DNA of 64,000 nucleotides, from contig NZ_CP045670.1 of the NCBI RefSeq assembly GCF_017161325.1, forward strand, positions 186,001 through 250,000, written 5' to 3'. Within the stretch, counting starts at the first letter, position 1. Each line of letters starts with the position of its first letter. Positions 46,619-54,854 of the stretch are shown here, in pieces. Under the pieces are notes generated by a model. That model made no database searches. It was not told where the DNA came from and saw nothing but the letters and a program-made list of their open reading frames with translations. The position numbers were made by a program, and so were the translations under genes. The DNA is from Treponema pedis (lineage in GTDB: Bacteria; Spirochaetota; Spirochaetia; Treponematales; Treponemataceae).

Positions 46619-46884
46619 CTACAGCTTTTCTATTTCTTCTTTAGTTAAGCCGGTAGCCTGCATTATTTTTTGTACCGAATCGCCGAGCCGCTTTAATACT
46701 TTTGCCGTTTCCGGTTTTGTTTGCCTCACTCCGTCGGAAAAGCCTTCGCTTCTGCCTTGTGCCAGCCCTGCCTGTATTCCCGCTCTTCTATCTTTTTTGT
46801 AAATGCGGTGTCGGGGCAGGCGGTCAGTGCGATTGTCAATACAACGATGAGTGTTAATCCTGTTGTCAGTTTACATTTTGTCAT
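46619..46884 (-). pseudogene. chimaeric remnant: lipoprotein signal peptide joined to an Rpn C-terminus
   Basis: From ATG 46884 the frame reads a signal peptide with the lipobox LTACPDTA, the same CPDTA sequence as in the lipoprotein at 48698. It then meets, in a different frame, RRAGIQAGLAQGRSEGFSDGVRQTK and the terminal EEIEKL of an Rpn nuclease (compare 49641). The joint lies near PDTAFTK, a word resembling PDTDFTK inside the Rpn gene, so recombination at a short homology is plausible. No full product. Confidence 0.6.
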
Positions 46885-46944
46885 GTTTATTCTTCTTTGC
46901 GCAAAATTGTAGTCTGTTTGTTAGGGGAAAAGACCGCTTTTTCC

Positions 46945-46978
46945 CGGACAGCCCACACCTCCGTGTGTGGACTGTCCG
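46945..46978. terminator. stem-loop downstream of the InlB-repeat lipoprotein gene
   Basis: CGGACAGcCCACAC, loop CTCC, GTGTGTGGacTGTCCG: a strong stem with two internal mismatches about 100 bases after the lipoprotein stop. No T-run is next to it, so termination would be partly rho-dependent or the hairpin serves RNA stability. Confidence 0.5.
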
Positions 46979-47075
46979 TCCGTATGCGGTTCGCCGTTTT
47001 GTCAGCGGTGCTGTGTTTTTCGGGTGCCGGGCACGCAGGCGAAACGGCGATGTGTGCAGCTCTCCTTTTCTTCCC

Positions 47076-48698
47076 CTATTGCGCCGTAACGAGGATATCC
47101 CGTATTTCGCCTGAGGGAAAGTCGGATATGACTGTTTGCGTAACGGTGAGGTCGGGGGCAATGTACCACCATGCGAGGTTGCCTTCCGATTTGCCGGCTG
47201 CGAAAAGACCGGCACCGAATGCGTACAGGGCAACCACGAACCCGTCTTGTGTCGAAAGTTCTTTGTACACAGCGGCATTGTTGCCTTCGATTTTCCAGAT
47301 GACGGGTTTATTGTTTTTTTGCCCTGCGGCATAGAGTGCGGACGGGGCGGCGTATACGGTATTTGCCGAATCCGTTCCGCCAAGGCCGCCTATAGTGCCT
47401 ACCGTGCTGCCGGACACCTTCCACAGTGTTTTATTTGCGACGTAGATGTCCGAGTCTTTGGCGCATATCCCGAACCAACCCCAAGGTGAGGACACAGTTG
47501 TTCCCAATTCCCGTTCGCTGACCGCGCTACCTGCAATCTTCCACAAAACGGTTTTATAAATATTGCCGCTATAAGTCCAGCCTACCGCATACAGGTCATG
47601 CCACTGTGCACACAGGGCTTTGGCCGGTATATAATCCTGCTGATGCAGCAAGGTTATCTGCGGGTGGTCGAGGGAGCTGATATCGACAATGGCGGCGCCA
47701 TTTACAGGGTAGTAGAGTACTTCTGCCGTATAGCGTTTTCCCTCATGTATGAGTATATCGTATATCATACCCCGTCGGTCAGGGTAGTTAATAAAGTACG
47801 GACTGCCGTCTTTTTTCCATATACACGGTTTCTCGCTACCTAACCACTTTTCATATCCTGCGATATAGATTTCCTTATCCGTATCTTGCGCCAGCGCGCA
47901 TGCTTGCGAAGAATCGTAGGAGTTTAAAAGCATCGGCGTATCGTTTTTCCACATACAGGCCTTATATTTTTCTCCTACCTTTACGGTTCCTGCAAGGTAG
48001 ACATCGTAAGCGGCTGCTTTAAAGCGCAGCTCAACGGTTACGGGCGAAGTAACTCGTATGATTGTTTCCGTGTCGCCCGGCTGTCCGCCTGAGATGAGGG
48101 TACCGCCCGTTACCGTCCATGTGTCTACTGCACAGTCTTCTTGGGGTACTGCGGTTAAGACGAGGGGTGCATTGACGTTTACCTGTGCCGGAAATGTCGG
48201 GAGGCTTACACCGTCAGCTTCGGCATTAAGGGTACCGCCCGTGCCGCTTACGGCAAAGGTTACGGTGTGCGTTGTATGCGGGTCACCGACAGCTTTGAAG
48301 ACGACGGTGAGGGTTACGGGCGAAGTAACTTCTATTTTTGTTTCCGTGTTGCCTGCCTGTCCGCCCGAGATGAGGGTGCCGCCCGTTATCGTCCAATAGT
48401 CCACGTTGTAGTTGCTCGGGTCGGAAGGTGTTGCGGTAAAGGTTACGGTTTTTCCTTTTTCCACTTGTGTGGGAGATGAGAAAAGTCTTGTACCGTCAAT
48501 TTCGGCTTTCAGTGTGCCGTTTATGCTGCCTTCTACGCCGAAGGTTACGAGGAAGGTTTGTCCTGTAGGGACTGTGCCTCCTCCCGTGCCTCTGCCGCCT
48601 GCGGTGTCGGGGCAGGCGGTGAATACCAGTGATACCGCAAGGGTTATCACTCCGACAATTAAGAGCTGTGCTCTTTGTTTAAACCTTACATTGTTCAT
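47076..48698 (-). CDS. lipoprotein with InlB-like repeats and propeller-like C-terminus
   Basis: A 540-residue lipoprotein: RAQLLIVGVITLAVSLVFTAC gives the lipobox (Cys about 27). Two Ig-like/InlB_B-type repeats follow (about 45-125 and 130-210), each ending in TxTGGTLISGG and SPVT, then a region of repeated W-K and short GLxAxG strands (Y-V-A/ L-Y-A-A-G-x) suggestive of a beta-propeller. ATG 48698 has AGGAGG 7 bases upstream. The frame extends upstream through the heptamer array to 49052, so a longer product is possible. Probably a surface-exposed adhesin-like protein; function inferred. Confidence 0.75.
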   Translation of the reverse strand: MNNVRFKQRAQLLIVGVITLAVSLVFTACPDTAGGRGTGGGTVPTGQTFLVTFGVEGSINGTLKAEIDGTRLFSSPTQVEKGKTVTFTATPSDPSNYNVDYWTITGGTLISGGQAGNTETKIEVTSPVTLTVVFKAVGDPHTTHTVTFAVSGTGGTLNAEADGVSLPTFPAQVNVNAPLVLTAVPQEDCAVDTWTVTGGTLISGGQPGDTETIIRVTSPVTVELRFKAAAYDVYLAGTVKVGEKYKACMWKNDTPMLLNSYDSSQACALAQDTDKEIYIAGYEKWLGSEKPCIWKKDGSPYFINYPDRRGMIYDILIHEGKRYTAEVLYYPVNGAAIVDISSLDHPQITLLHQQDYIPAKALCAQWHDLYAVGWTYSGNIYKTVLWKIAGSAVSERELGTTVSSPWGWFGICAKDSDIYVANKTLWKVSGSTVGTIGGLGGTDSANTVYAAPSALYAAGQKNNKPVIWKIEGNNAAVYKELSTQDGFVVALYAFGAGLFAAGKSEGNLAWWYIAPDLTVTQTVISDFPSGEIRDILVTAQ

Positions 48699-48827
48699 AC
48701 GTTTATTCCTCCATAAAAAATTGAGTATGTATAACAAACGCACAAGACGGGTTTTCCGTTTTGTGCGTTCGGGTTTTGAGAAACTGATATTGTGTCTGTG
48801 ATTTGCGGTTGGGGCAGTCTTATGCCG

Positions 48828-49067
48828 AGCGGCAAGCGGCAAGCGGCAAGCGGCAAGCGGCAAGCGGCAAGCGGCAAGCGGCAAGCGGCAAGCGGCAAGC
48901 GGCAAGCGGCAAGCGGCAAGCGGCAAGCGGCAAGCGGCAAGCGGCAAGCGGCAAGCGGCAAGCGGCAAGCGGCAAGCGGCAAGCGGCAAGCGGCAAGCGG
49001 CAAGCGGCAAGCGGCAAGCGGCAAGCGGCAAGCGGCAAGCGGCAAGCGGCAAGCGGCAAGCGGCAAG
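48828..49067. repeat. heptanucleotide tandem array, 34 copies
   Basis: Thirty-four perfect copies of AGCGGCA (plus two further bases) without any variation, reading as KRQAASG on the plus strand and LAACRLP on the minus strand in all frames. Since 7 is not a multiple of 3, each change in copy number shifts the frame. It lies 130 bp upstream of the lipoprotein start, between promoters and gene. Confidence 0.97.
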
Positions 49068-49070
49068 TAA

Positions 49071-49098
49071 ATTATGGGGCGTGTTTTGAGTTTGTCAA
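49071..49098 (-). promoter_or_regulatory. promoter abutting the heptamer array
   Basis: On the minus strand, consensus TTGACA, 16-base spacer and CATAAT, with the predicted start point at about 49064, just inside the array, so the array would be the 5' leader of the lipoprotein mRNA. Confidence 0.6.
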
Positions 49099-49103
49099 GT
49101 ACT

Positions 49104-49140
49104 CCGCCGCTTGTTTTATGCGTCGGCGGGGCTTTTTTTT
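49104..49140 (+). terminator. plus-strand intrinsic terminator
   Basis: CCGCCG, a 14-base loop and CGGCGG followed by GGC and eight T. It would stop plus-strand transcription passing through the heptamer array; no plus-strand gene is assigned upstream of it. Confidence 0.6.
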
Positions 49141-49221
49141 CATGCGGAAGCCCGGCGTTTTGTTGAGTATGTTTTAGGCGGTGTGTACTGTCTATATTTT
49201 TCACTGTTTTCATCATTGTAC

Positions 49222-49250
49222 ATTATAGCACGCTTTTGCGGAAAAAACAA
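49222..49250 (-). promoter_or_regulatory. extended -10 promoter before the repeat-containing frame
   Basis: On the minus strand, TTGTTT, 17-base spacer and TGC-TATAAT (extended -10). Predicted start within a few bases of ATG ATG at 49216/49213, giving a leaderless message. Confidence 0.55.
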
Positions 49251-49281
49251 AGGAAAAGAGGGAAAAAAATGGTTTTTTTAA

Positions 49282-49595
49282 GGGGGAGAGAGAGAACCCC
49301 GTTCCGAGCAGGGTTTTCTCTCTCCCCCTAAGAACCCCGCCCAAAAAGGTACGTAACGTACCTTTTTGGGCTTCGAGTTTTCTTACAAGAAAACTCGCGC
49401 AAGACTGTTCTAACGGACATCCTGTCCGTGAACCGCTTAGGGGCTCTGCCCCTAAGAACCCCGGTTTACCGAAGTACGTCCCGTACAATTCTTACTCCGA
49501 GTTTTGTTTGCACAAAACTCGCGTCGGGATTGTTCCGGCGGACGTCCTGTTCGCTCCCGCTTAGGTTCGGCGGCAAAGGCGCTGACGCGCTTTGC
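49282..49595. repeat. stem-loop mosaic, locus 2
   Basis: Order on the plus strand: A (49282-49328, GGGGGAGAGAGA stem), C (49339-49371, almost perfect 33-base palindrome GCCCAAAAAGGTACGT), E (49374-49397), a short CGGACA/TGTCCG hairpin (49414-49428), B (49436-49456), a second E (49498-49521) and D (49573-49595). Each stem matches the counterpart at 46014 in arms but varies in loops. The locus lies just downstream of the Rpn gene. Confidence 0.85.
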
Positions 49596-49608
49596 GGCTG
49601 GCGGGTGA

Positions 49609-49636
49609 TTGACGATTGTCAATTGACAATCGTCAA
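49609..49636. repeat. perfect 28-bp palindrome next to the Rpn stop
   Basis: TTGACGATTGTCAA and its exact reverse complement meet with no loop, ending four bases before the Rpn stop codon at 49641. It could be a transcription stop or a nuclease/recombination target. Confidence 0.85.
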
Positions 49637-49640
49637 TTTC

Positions 49641-50462
49641 CTATAGTTTTTCTATTTCGGTTTTGCTTAAGTTTGTTGCCTGCATTATCTGCTCAATCGA
49701 AAGACCCATTGTTTTTAATGCCGCAGCCGTTTCCAGTTTCGTTTGCCTCGCTCCGTCGGAAAAGCCTTCGCTTCTGCCTTGTGCTATACCTCTAGCAATT
49801 CCTGCCTGTATTCCAGCTCTTCGTGCGTCCATTTCAAATGCTTGTATATTCATATATTCACGCCTCCTCTCTTCATCGGTTTTAGTTTTGCTCACTTGTT
49901 CTTCCAACCGTTTTGTAAAATCCGTATCCGGACTTTTTCCATTCATATAGTTTAGAAACCCTTTCAGTTCAGTGTCTGCTTCTTTTTCAGCAGCCTTGCT
50001 GTTGACTATAATTTTGGTCGTTCCGTCTTGAAATATTTGACCTGTTTCACTGCATATTGGTTGAATTGTATAAAGCGGTAAGCCTTGATTTAGGTAGTCG
50101 AATGTGCAAAAAAAGATGATGAACGTATCCGGTAAGTCGTTGTAGTCGTTTCCTTTATTGAGTGAGCTTTCATCAATTGCACATTGATAGTAGCGCATTC
50201 TTACGGGAAGATTCTTTTGGTCGGTCGTCTGCATTTCGATGTCGTAAAGCTTACCCGTATCATCTTCTATCATTAAGTCGAGGCGGACGCTTTTTGAGCC
50301 GATTTTGTTGTCTACGGCTTTTTGGTGAATGATTTTTACGATGGTGCCGACCCTATTTTTTAGAATCATCGTTAAAAGTTCTTTACACAGTTCTTCGTCT
50401 TTCATTACCGTGCAGAACATAAAATCGTCCGCTATTGTCAGTTCGTCAAAGCTCTTACTCAT
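49641..50462 (-). CDS. Rpn-family PD-(D/E)XK nuclease (recombination-promoting)
   Basis: A 273-residue PDDEXK_2/Rpn protein. Catalytic block: RLDLMIEDD then YDIEMQ (aspartate and E-x-Q); TLTIADDFMFCTVMKDE at the start and YYQCAIDESSL are family features. The C-terminal tail has the GIQAGIARGIAQGRSEGFSDG degenerate repeat typical of these proteins, and ends SIEQIMQATNLSKTEIEKL. ATG 50462 follows GGAGGGAC, so the longer frame to 50561 is not used. Known members promote recA-independent recombination. Flanked on both sides by stem-loop mosaics. Confidence 0.87.
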   Translation of the reverse strand: MSKSFDELTIADDFMFCTVMKDEELCKELLTMILKNRVGTIVKIIHQKAVDNKIGSKSVRLDLMIEDDTGKLYDIEMQTTDQKNLPVRMRYYQCAIDESSLNKGNDYNDLPDTFIIFFCTFDYLNQGLPLYTIQPICSETGQIFQDGTTKIIVNSKAAEKEADTELKGFLNYMNGKSPDTDFTKRLEEQVSKTKTDEERRREYMNIQAFEMDARRAGIQAGIARGIAQGRSEGFSDGARQTKLETAAALKTMGLSIEQIMQATNLSKTEIEKL

Positions 50463-50514
50463 CAGCCTGTCCCTCCTCACGGTTAAGTATAGCATAAGAT
50501 ACGGGGATTTAATA

Positions 50515-50713
50515 GGGGGAGAGGACAACTTTTTCAGGATAAAAGTTTCTTCCCTCCCCAAACCCCTCCTATCTTTTCCGTCTGCTTAGGGGCTCGCCGC
50601 CCCTAAGAACCCGGCTTACGGTTGGGTTTGGGGTTTACACTTTTACAAGCGGGATACGCTATGCTTTAGTTTTACCGGCGGGTTGGCGGGGCAAAGGCGC
50701 TGACGCGCTTTGC
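50515..50713. repeat. stem-loop mosaic, locus 3
   Basis: A (50515-50559, weaker right arm), B (50585-50607, loop TCGCC) and D (50691-50713) in the same order and orientation as loci 1 and 2; C and E are missing. It lies 50 bases upstream of the Rpn start. The rest up to 50930 is AT-rich with no gene seen. Confidence 0.8.
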
Positions 50714-50931
50714 TTGTGTGCGAGGGGCGGGTAAAGGTTAATACAGTATTTACGCTATTTGCCGGGCAAACGAAAAGAGATTTTGTAAATACGGTATAAA
50801 TGTTTTTACACCGATTCAGCATAGAATAAAGTATACCATACATTCTAAAAAGGGAAAGGCGATATGTATGATAAAAATCACATTTCTTAAAATAAGTGCT
50901 ATTTTTCTTTATATCCAATCTGAATTAAATC

Positions 50932-50960
50932 TTGATAATCTTTTATAGATATGCTATAAT
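50932..50960 (+). promoter_or_regulatory. sigma-70-type promoter of the YitT gene
   Basis: TTGATA, 17-base spacer and TATAAT. The start is about 12 bases before ATG 50979, leaving only a short leader without a strong ribosome-binding site. Confidence 0.75.
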
Positions 50961-50978
50961 CGCGTTTCGGATTAAAAT

Positions 50979-51825
50979 ATGAAAGAAAAAATAGCAAGTT
51001 TTTTTTACATTGTTGCAGGCGTTTTAATGATAGCGTCCGGCATTCACTTTTTTTTGTTACCTTCAAAACTTTCTTTAGGCGGTGCTACGGGAATGGCCCT
51101 GGTACTTTCAAATTATATTCCGCTTTCTACAGGAGCTTTGTTGGTTGTAGTAAATATAGTTTTATTTGCTTTGGGATTTTTAATTATAGGAAATAAATTC
51201 GGGGCTAAAACGGTTTGTGCAAGTTTAGGGCTTTCGGGAGCCGTTTGGCTTTTGGAGATTTTTTTTACCCATTAAAGAACCTATTGTAAACGATACCTTT
51301 TTACAGCTTATAATTGCAGTATTGCTTTATGGCGGAGGCGTTGGTATAGTTTTAAATCAATATGCTTCCACAGGCGGAAGCGATATTTTCGCAATGATTT
51401 TACAAAAATACACCGGATTGGATTTGGGAAAGGGCTGTCTTTTAACCGATTTTATAATAACTGTTTTTGCCGCCTTTGCTTACGGAAAAGAGATTGCACT
51501 TTTTTCTCTTGTAGGTGTTATTATAAACGGATTGGTAATCGATTCCACTATAGACGGAATGAATAGCAGTAAATACTGCGTCATAAATACCGATAATCCT
51601 GAGGCTCTTTGCTCTTTTCTTGTACAGTTGGGACGTTCCGCAAATGTTTATAAGGCGACGGGGGCATATACAAAGGCGGAACGCTCCGTTATTCAAACCG
51701 TAATAAGCCGCCGCGATTTTGTAAAGTTAAAAACTTATTTAAGCCGAAACGATGAAAAGGCTTTTATGGTTGTAACTAACGCTCATTCCGTTTTCGGCTG
51801 GCATTGGCGCAGGATAGGAGAATAA
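50979..51825 (+). pseudogene. YitT-family membrane protein, broken by one base
   Basis: Two frames, 50979-51275 and 51322-51825, give a YitT/DUF161 protein with a C-terminal DUF2179 domain. The N-terminal part has SGIHFFLLPSKLSLGGATGMAL; the C-terminal part has GGGVGIVLNQYASTGGSDIFA and the DUF2179 end (YCVINTDNPEALC to GWHWRRIGE). The T8 run at 51257-51264 has one T more than needed: with seven T the frame continues as IFLPIKEPIVND. The cause may be decay, slippage or a read error. Confidence 0.8.
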
Positions 51826-51938
51826 GGTTTTATAAATATCTTAATTTACTGTGTAGATGTAAATTATTTATCGAATACCCGAACCGCTTTTTATAAACCG
51901 TGTTGTATTTTCACCGATAAAAACGAAATGTAATAGTG

Positions 51939-51959
51939 CGAGTTTGCGGCAAAGCAAAC
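51939..51959. repeat. E-type inverted repeat
   Basis: CGAGTTTGC, loop GGCAAA region and GCAAACCCG, related to the GAGTTTGC/GCAAACTC hairpins at 57561 and 57729 and to E elements at 46149, 49374 and 49498. Confidence 0.6.
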
Positions 51960-51968
51960 CCGCCCGAT

Positions 51969-54761
51969 TTATTTTAGTGCTTCCGCAGCATCTTCTCTTT
52001 GCCAGCGCAGTGCAATATCGCGGGGTGTTTCACCTGCGGTATTTTTTGCATTTACACTTACACCCGGTAAGGTTAAAAGTTCGCGGATAATTTGTACGCT
52101 TGCGAATTTGGCCGCATAATGTAAAAGTCCGTCACCCATTACGTCCGTTCTGCCTACTGCAAATTCCGCAGCAAGAGGAACAAAGTCCGGGTGTTTTGTA
52201 AAAATCTCTCCTACGGCGCACACGCCCTGATTGTTTATTATAAAGGGGTCGGCTCCCGCAATTAACAAAAGATGAGTATTTTCTTTTTGATTTTTTTGAA
52301 CGGCGGCAAGTACGGCAACCGTTCCGTTTTTATTTCTTTTATCTACAGGATACCCCTTGGATAAAAGAGCTTGAAAAATATCCGCACTTACATTTTCCGA
52401 AACCGCAATATGAACGGGAGTATCGCCGTCAGTGTCCGCTAAGAATTTATCGGTTCCTAAAACCGCATCTATTATTTGAATACCCTTGCTTAACGAAAGC
52501 AAAAACGGAGTTTTTGAATAAGCATCTCTTGCAAGCGGATTTCCTCCGGCTTTTCGGATAGAAAAGATACAATCGATATTACCCATAATAACCGCTTCAT
52601 GAAGAGGCGTTCTTCCGTACATATCCTGTTGTACGGGAGAAGCTCCGTTTGTCAATAAAAGATTGACGGCGTCAAGTTTATTCGTTAACACAGCCTCCGT
52701 AAGAGGGGAGCGTCCTATTTCATCTGCAGCATTTATATCGGCCCTTGCATTCAAAAAAGTTTTAATAAATGCAATATTGCCCTGTTTTGCAGCTTCGTGT
52801 AAAACTGTTTTTCCTGCAAGATTTTTGGAATAAATAAGCGAAGTAAATCCGTCGGAGGTCATACTTAAAAGAAGAGCCGCCGAATTATATGCTGACCATT
52901 TTACGGTTGCATGAAGAACGGAGTTTCCTAAAAAATCGCGTGCATTTATATCGGCCTTTATTCCGCCGCCCGCACCCAACAAGGTTCTAATCGCTTCCGG
53001 ACTATCACCTTTTACGGCACTGAAAAGAGGAGTTTCGTTATTACTGTTGCGTGCATTTATATCGGCACCCTTATCGAGTAAATATAAAATCATCGGAATA
53101 ACCTTCCATTCCGAAGCAAGATGAAGCGGTGTGTTTCCGGCTCCGTCTTTTGCCGAAATGGTATGCGAATTTATTATCCAGTCTTCCCTGCCGCCGCCTA
53201 AAAGCATTGCAAGTTTTAAAGGGGACTCTCCTTTTACGTTTGCATAAAAAATATCGGCATTATTTGCAAGAAGAATTTCCCCGGCTTCGCGGTAATTTTG
53301 CTCCGCTGCAATATGTAAGGCCGTATTGCCTGCCTTATCCCGCGTATTTACAAGCGACTTTTTTTCAACAAGGTAATAAATTATATCCGTGGAAGCCTTT
53401 CTTGAAATTGCAATATGAAGAGGTGTACTTCCGTTGGAATCTCTGTACATACTGTTTGTATCGGTTATTACATTTTGAACCATCGGTAAGCCTATAGAAA
53501 GAGCTTTAGTAAAAGCCGTATCGCCTGCCGTATCTTCCGCGTGAATATCCGAACCGTATTTTATAAGCGATTTTACCTGATTTACCAGGTTGCGTTCTAT
53601 TGCAAGAATAAGAGGCGTTTGTCCCTTTTTGTTTCTTTCGTTTATGTCGGCTCCGGCTTCAATTAACTGCTGTAAAATATTATCTTCCATTCCGATTCTT
53701 ACGGCAACGTGCAGAGGCGTTTCTCCGTAATTATCTTTTATATTCGGTTTTGCTCCTGAGGCGAGCAGCTCGCTGAAAAGTTTGGAGCGGGAGGCCTCAG
53801 GCATAACTAAATGAAGCGCCGTATTTCCGGAGGCGTCGCGGGCATTCGGGTCCGCACCCGATTTTATTAAAAGACTTGCGGTTTCTATCTTACCGCTACG
53901 GACAGCCTCATGCAAGGCGGTAGAGCTCGCCATATTTTTTACATCAATAGAAACGTTCTTGTTTATCAAAAACCGAACAAAGCCGGTATAGCCCTTCCTT
54001 GAGCAAATATGCAAAAGAGTTTCGCCGTCGCCGAAACGCATGGAATAGTTGCGCGCAAGAGAAGCGGTTTCAAATTCGGTAAACTCTTTTCCTTCGGGTT
54101 CAAGTCCTGCAATAATTAACATTGAAGCGATTTCCGCCGCCGCTTCGCTTTCGGTATTTTCGTATACGAGATTTAAAGGCGTTTTTCCTTCAGCATTTTT
54201 TTCGGTTAAGGGTTTTTCTATATCCGATATCGCTTTTACTAAATTCGGTTTTAATTCTTTAGCAGCATAATGGAGAGCCGTATTAAGAGCTTCGTCTTTT
54301 TGGCGTATTGTTTTGGAAGTAAGAATAAATCGAACCGCTTCCTTCTCTTGAGAATATGAAAAAGAATGAACGCCGCTTTTATCTTTTGCAAAAATATTTG
54401 CATTATGTTCTATAAGCACTTTTACCGCTTCATAGCACTCCCGATTTAATCCCAATAAAAGAGGAGTTTTTCCTGAAGGGTCGGCCGCTTCGATATTTGC
54501 GTTCATACTGAGCAAAAAACGGACAATTACCGGATTATTTTGAAGCACGGCAATATGAAGAAGACTGTAGCCGTTTTCATCGGTCATATTTATAGAATCT
54601 TCATTAAAACGTTCTTTAAGCTCTTCGGCTTTTCCTGCCTTAATTAGCTCGATAATACCTTCTTTTTTTTCGGGCAGGGTATTACACGAAGTAAATTGAA
54701 ATATAAGCCCGATAACTAAAAATAAAATGCCGATTTTATTTACAGCGGAAATATTTTGCAT
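51969..54761 (-). CDS. large ankyrin-repeat lipoprotein
   Basis: A 930-residue lipoprotein (lipobox LIFQFTSC, Cys about 26) made of more than twenty ankyrin repeats from about residue 60 to the end, with recurrent G-x-TPLH-x-A and L-x-x-GAD-x-N-A-x-x turns. Some units carry TPLHVAVR, TPLHEAV and ALHIA. Ankyrin arrays act in protein binding; a signal sequence and lipid anchor place it in the envelope, possibly facing the periplasm or surface. No enzymatic domain. Single gene between YitT and xseA; composition like core genes. Confidence 0.88.
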   Translation of the reverse strand: MQNISAVNKIGILFLVIGLIFQFTSCNTLPEKKEGIIELIKAGKAEELKERFNEDSINMTDENGYSLLHIAVLQNNPVIVRFLLSMNANIEAADPSGKTPLLLGLNRECYEAVKVLIEHNANIFAKDKSGVHSFSYSQEKEAVRFILTSKTIRQKDEALNTALHYAAKELKPNLVKAISDIEKPLTEKNAEGKTPLNLVYENTESEAAAEIASMLIIAGLEPEGKEFTEFETASLARNYSMRFGDGETLLHICSRKGYTGFVRFLINKNVSIDVKNMASSTALHEAVRSGKIETASLLIKSGADPNARDASGNTALHLVMPEASRSKLFSELLASGAKPNIKDNYGETPLHVAVRIGMEDNILQQLIEAGADINERNKKGQTPLILAIERNLVNQVKSLIKYGSDIHAEDTAGDTAFTKALSIGLPMVQNVITDTNSMYRDSNGSTPLHIAISRKASTDIIYYLVEKKSLVNTRDKAGNTALHIAAEQNYREAGEILLANNADIFYANVKGESPLKLAMLLGGGREDWIINSHTISAKDGAGNTPLHLASEWKVIPMILYLLDKGADINARNSNNETPLFSAVKGDSPEAIRTLLGAGGGIKADINARDFLGNSVLHATVKWSAYNSAALLLSMTSDGFTSLIYSKNLAGKTVLHEAAKQGNIAFIKTFLNARADINAADEIGRSPLTEAVLTNKLDAVNLLLTNGASPVQQDMYGRTPLHEAVIMGNIDCIFSIRKAGGNPLARDAYSKTPFLLSLSKGIQIIDAVLGTDKFLADTDGDTPVHIAVSENVSADIFQALLSKGYPVDKRNKNGTVAVLAAVQKNQKENTHLLLIAGADPFIINNQGVCAVGEIFTKHPDFVPLAAEFAVGRTDVMGDGLLHYAAKFASVQIIRELLTLPGVSVNAKNTAGETPRDIALRWQREDAAEALK

Positions 54762-54854
54762 TACTATGCCTCCAGCTATAAATTTCGGCTGAAATTTATA
54801 AGCTCTTTAGGATATTAAGGCTTTACAAAAATGTAAAAATTACGGGAGTTATTT

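Larger units (their letters stand above)
48695..49216 (-). other. repeat-containing open frame overlapping the lipoprotein start
   Basis: A 173-codon frame from ATG 49216 runs through the heptamer array as repeated LPLAACR and stops at TGA 48695-48697, overlapping the lipoprotein ATG (ATGA). ATG 49216 lies next to a consensus -10 box, so its mRNA would be leaderless. It may be coincidental, because the heptamer is free of stops in every frame, but the start and stop placement is striking. Predicted protein has no recognisable domain. Confidence 0.3.

Noticed and set aside
46000-47334. Several overlapping open frames of 60-170 codons on both strands
   Set aside because: They run through palindromic stem-loop modules and a remnant, have no ribosome-binding sites or conserved motifs, and owe their length to GC-rich repeat sequence.
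48828-49067. CRISPR array or coding repeat protein
   Set aside because: The unit is 7 bases without spacers, so it is not CRISPR. Repeated LAACRLP or KRQAASG frames exist on both strands in every phase only because the heptamer has no stop codon.
49641-50462. Transposase of an insertion sequence
   Set aside because: Although Rpn proteins are sometimes named putative transposases, there is no DDE motif, no terminal inverted repeat pair and no target duplication bounding the gene.
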